A stretch of DNA of 23,105 nucleotides, taken from positions 1 to 23,105 of the forward strand of contig CAIOLZ010000465.1 in assembly GCA_903859265.1 (NCBI GenBank), in the 5' to 3' direction. Numbering within the stretch: position 1 is the stretch's first letter; every line of letters begins with the position of its first letter. The stretch is from an uncultured beta proteobacterium. GTDB taxonomy: Bacteria > Pseudomonadota > Gammaproteobacteria > Burkholderiales > Burkholderiaceae_C. A program made the translations under genes and the position numbers. Positions 22,472 through 23,105 of the stretch are shown piece by piece. The notes beneath the pieces were generated by a model. It did no database searches, was not told the DNA's origin, and saw only the letters and a list, made by a program, of their open reading frames with translations.

Positions 22472-23105
22472 AGCCGCACCAGCTCAAGCGCCTGAGACTT
22501 GTAAAAACCACTGGAGACACGCTGGGTACGCTTTGCCTGCCAACCTTTTAATGCGGCGTGGTCCTGCATCAAGCCGGATATTTTGTCTGCCGCCATGGGC
22601 TCGAGCCAGGGTGCACGGTCTTTGCGCGGCAACCAGCGTCCCACGGTAATCATCGCGGCCAGCATCGGAGTGCGGGGCGCAAAAGTAAACACGATGGAGC
22701 CAGAGGTGCGTTCGGCCAGTTGCGCCAGTGCGCCCACGGCGTCCTCTGCCGTGTAGTGAATCACCGAGTCCATGGCCACGATGTGGTCAAAGCGGCCCAG
22801 GGCCGGTGAGAGCATGTCACCACTGTGGAACTCAACGCTGCCGCTCAGACCGGAAGGCAGCCGCTCACGCGCCAAATTAACAAGCGTTGGCGAGAGGTCA
22901 ATGGCCACGACTTCGGCGCCCCGGCGCGCCGCCTCGACTGCAAAGGCGCCCGTACCGCAACCGGCATCAAGTACGCGCTTGCCGCTCAGGTCCTGTGGCA
23001 ACGATGACAGCAGCGTGTTGCGCATCTGATCGCGGCCAGCCCGCACGGTGGCGCGAATGCGCCCCACCGGTGCATCGGAAGTTAACTTTTCCCAGGCCGC
23101 AACAG
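22468..23105 (-). CDS. bchM: BchM, Mg-protoporphyrin IX O-methyltransferase (5' end outside window)
   Basis: The minus-strand frame is open to the window edge (23105), showing 211 residues; only a short N-terminal piece is missing. BchM methylates Mg-protoporphyrin IX with SAM, providing the AcsF substrate. The SAM-binding motif VLDAGCGTGAFA is followed by VVAIDLSP. The visible upstream part AAWEKLTSDAPVGRIRATVRAGRD is typical of BchM. A GTG at 23067 falls inside this conserved part and is not the real start. The stop overlaps the lhaA start. Confidence 0.95.
   Translation of the reverse strand, partial: VAAWEKLTSDAPVGRIRATVRAGRDQMRNTLLSSLPQDLSGKRVLDAGCGTGAFAVEAARRGAEVVAIDLSPTLVNLARERLPSGLSGSVEFHSGDMLSPALGRFDHIVAMDSVIHYTAEDAVGALAQLAERTSGSIVFTFAPRTPMLAAMITVGRWLPRKDRAPWLEPMAADKISGLMQDHAALKGWQAKRTQRVSSGFYKSQALELVRL

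Noticed and set aside
1..23105. tRNA, rRNA, CRISPR arrays, insertion sequences or phage genes
   Set aside because: None were seen; nearly the whole window is filled by photosynthesis genes with tight junctions.

Overview
The window is an interior piece of a photosynthesis gene cluster from a purple (BChl a-producing) proteobacterium. Gene content and order (bchCXYZ-puf with a PufC tetraheme cytochrome, crtA-crtD-crtC, and bchM-lhaA-puhABC-acsF-puhE-crtI-crtB) resemble those of Burkholderiales phototrophs such as Rubrivivax, Rhodoferax or Limnohabitans. That placement is an inference from gene order and protein character, not from a search. AcsF, the O2-dependent cyclase, suggests an organism able to make pigment with oxygen present.

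Plus strand, 1-13889: the 3' part of bchC, then bchX, bchY and bchZ (chlorophyllide a reductase); pufB, an inserted small membrane-protein gene, pufA, pufL, pufM and pufC (LH1 and reaction centre); crtA, crtD and crtC (spheroidene-series carotenoids); then a separate promoter with two TGT-N12-ACA (PpsR/CrtJ-type) operators that drives pucB, pucA, pucC and a 32-codon membrane microprotein gene. A strong intrinsic terminator at 13904-13925 closes this strand.

Minus strand, 23105 down to 13924: bchM (5' end outside the window), lhaA, puhA, puhB, puhC, acsF, puhE, crtI, crtB and two small unrecognised membrane-protein genes, converging on the same terminator. Most junctions overlap or are very short, as expected of a superoperon.

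Together the genes make late bacteriochlorophyll intermediates (BchM, AcsF, BchXYZ, BchC), spheroidene-type carotenoids (CrtB, CrtI, CrtC, CrtD, CrtA), the LH1, LH2 and reaction-centre polypeptides, and their assembly factors (LhaA, PucC, PuhB, PuhC, PuhE). crtE, crtF, bchF, bchNBL, bchH and bchD are not in the window.

Points that stand out: a single-pass membrane protein gene between pufB and pufA; a 32-aa ORF behind pucC; a crtA gene without any usual start codon in frame; a 349-nt out-of-frame overlap of crtD and crtC with a good ribosome binding site; a 52-codon ORF linking bchZ to pufB; and several strong intercistronic hairpins. No RNA genes, insertion sequences, CRISPR arrays or phage genes were seen. 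The only non-coding stretch over 100 bases, apart from the puf intercistronic regions, is the puc promoter and leader (11705-11844).
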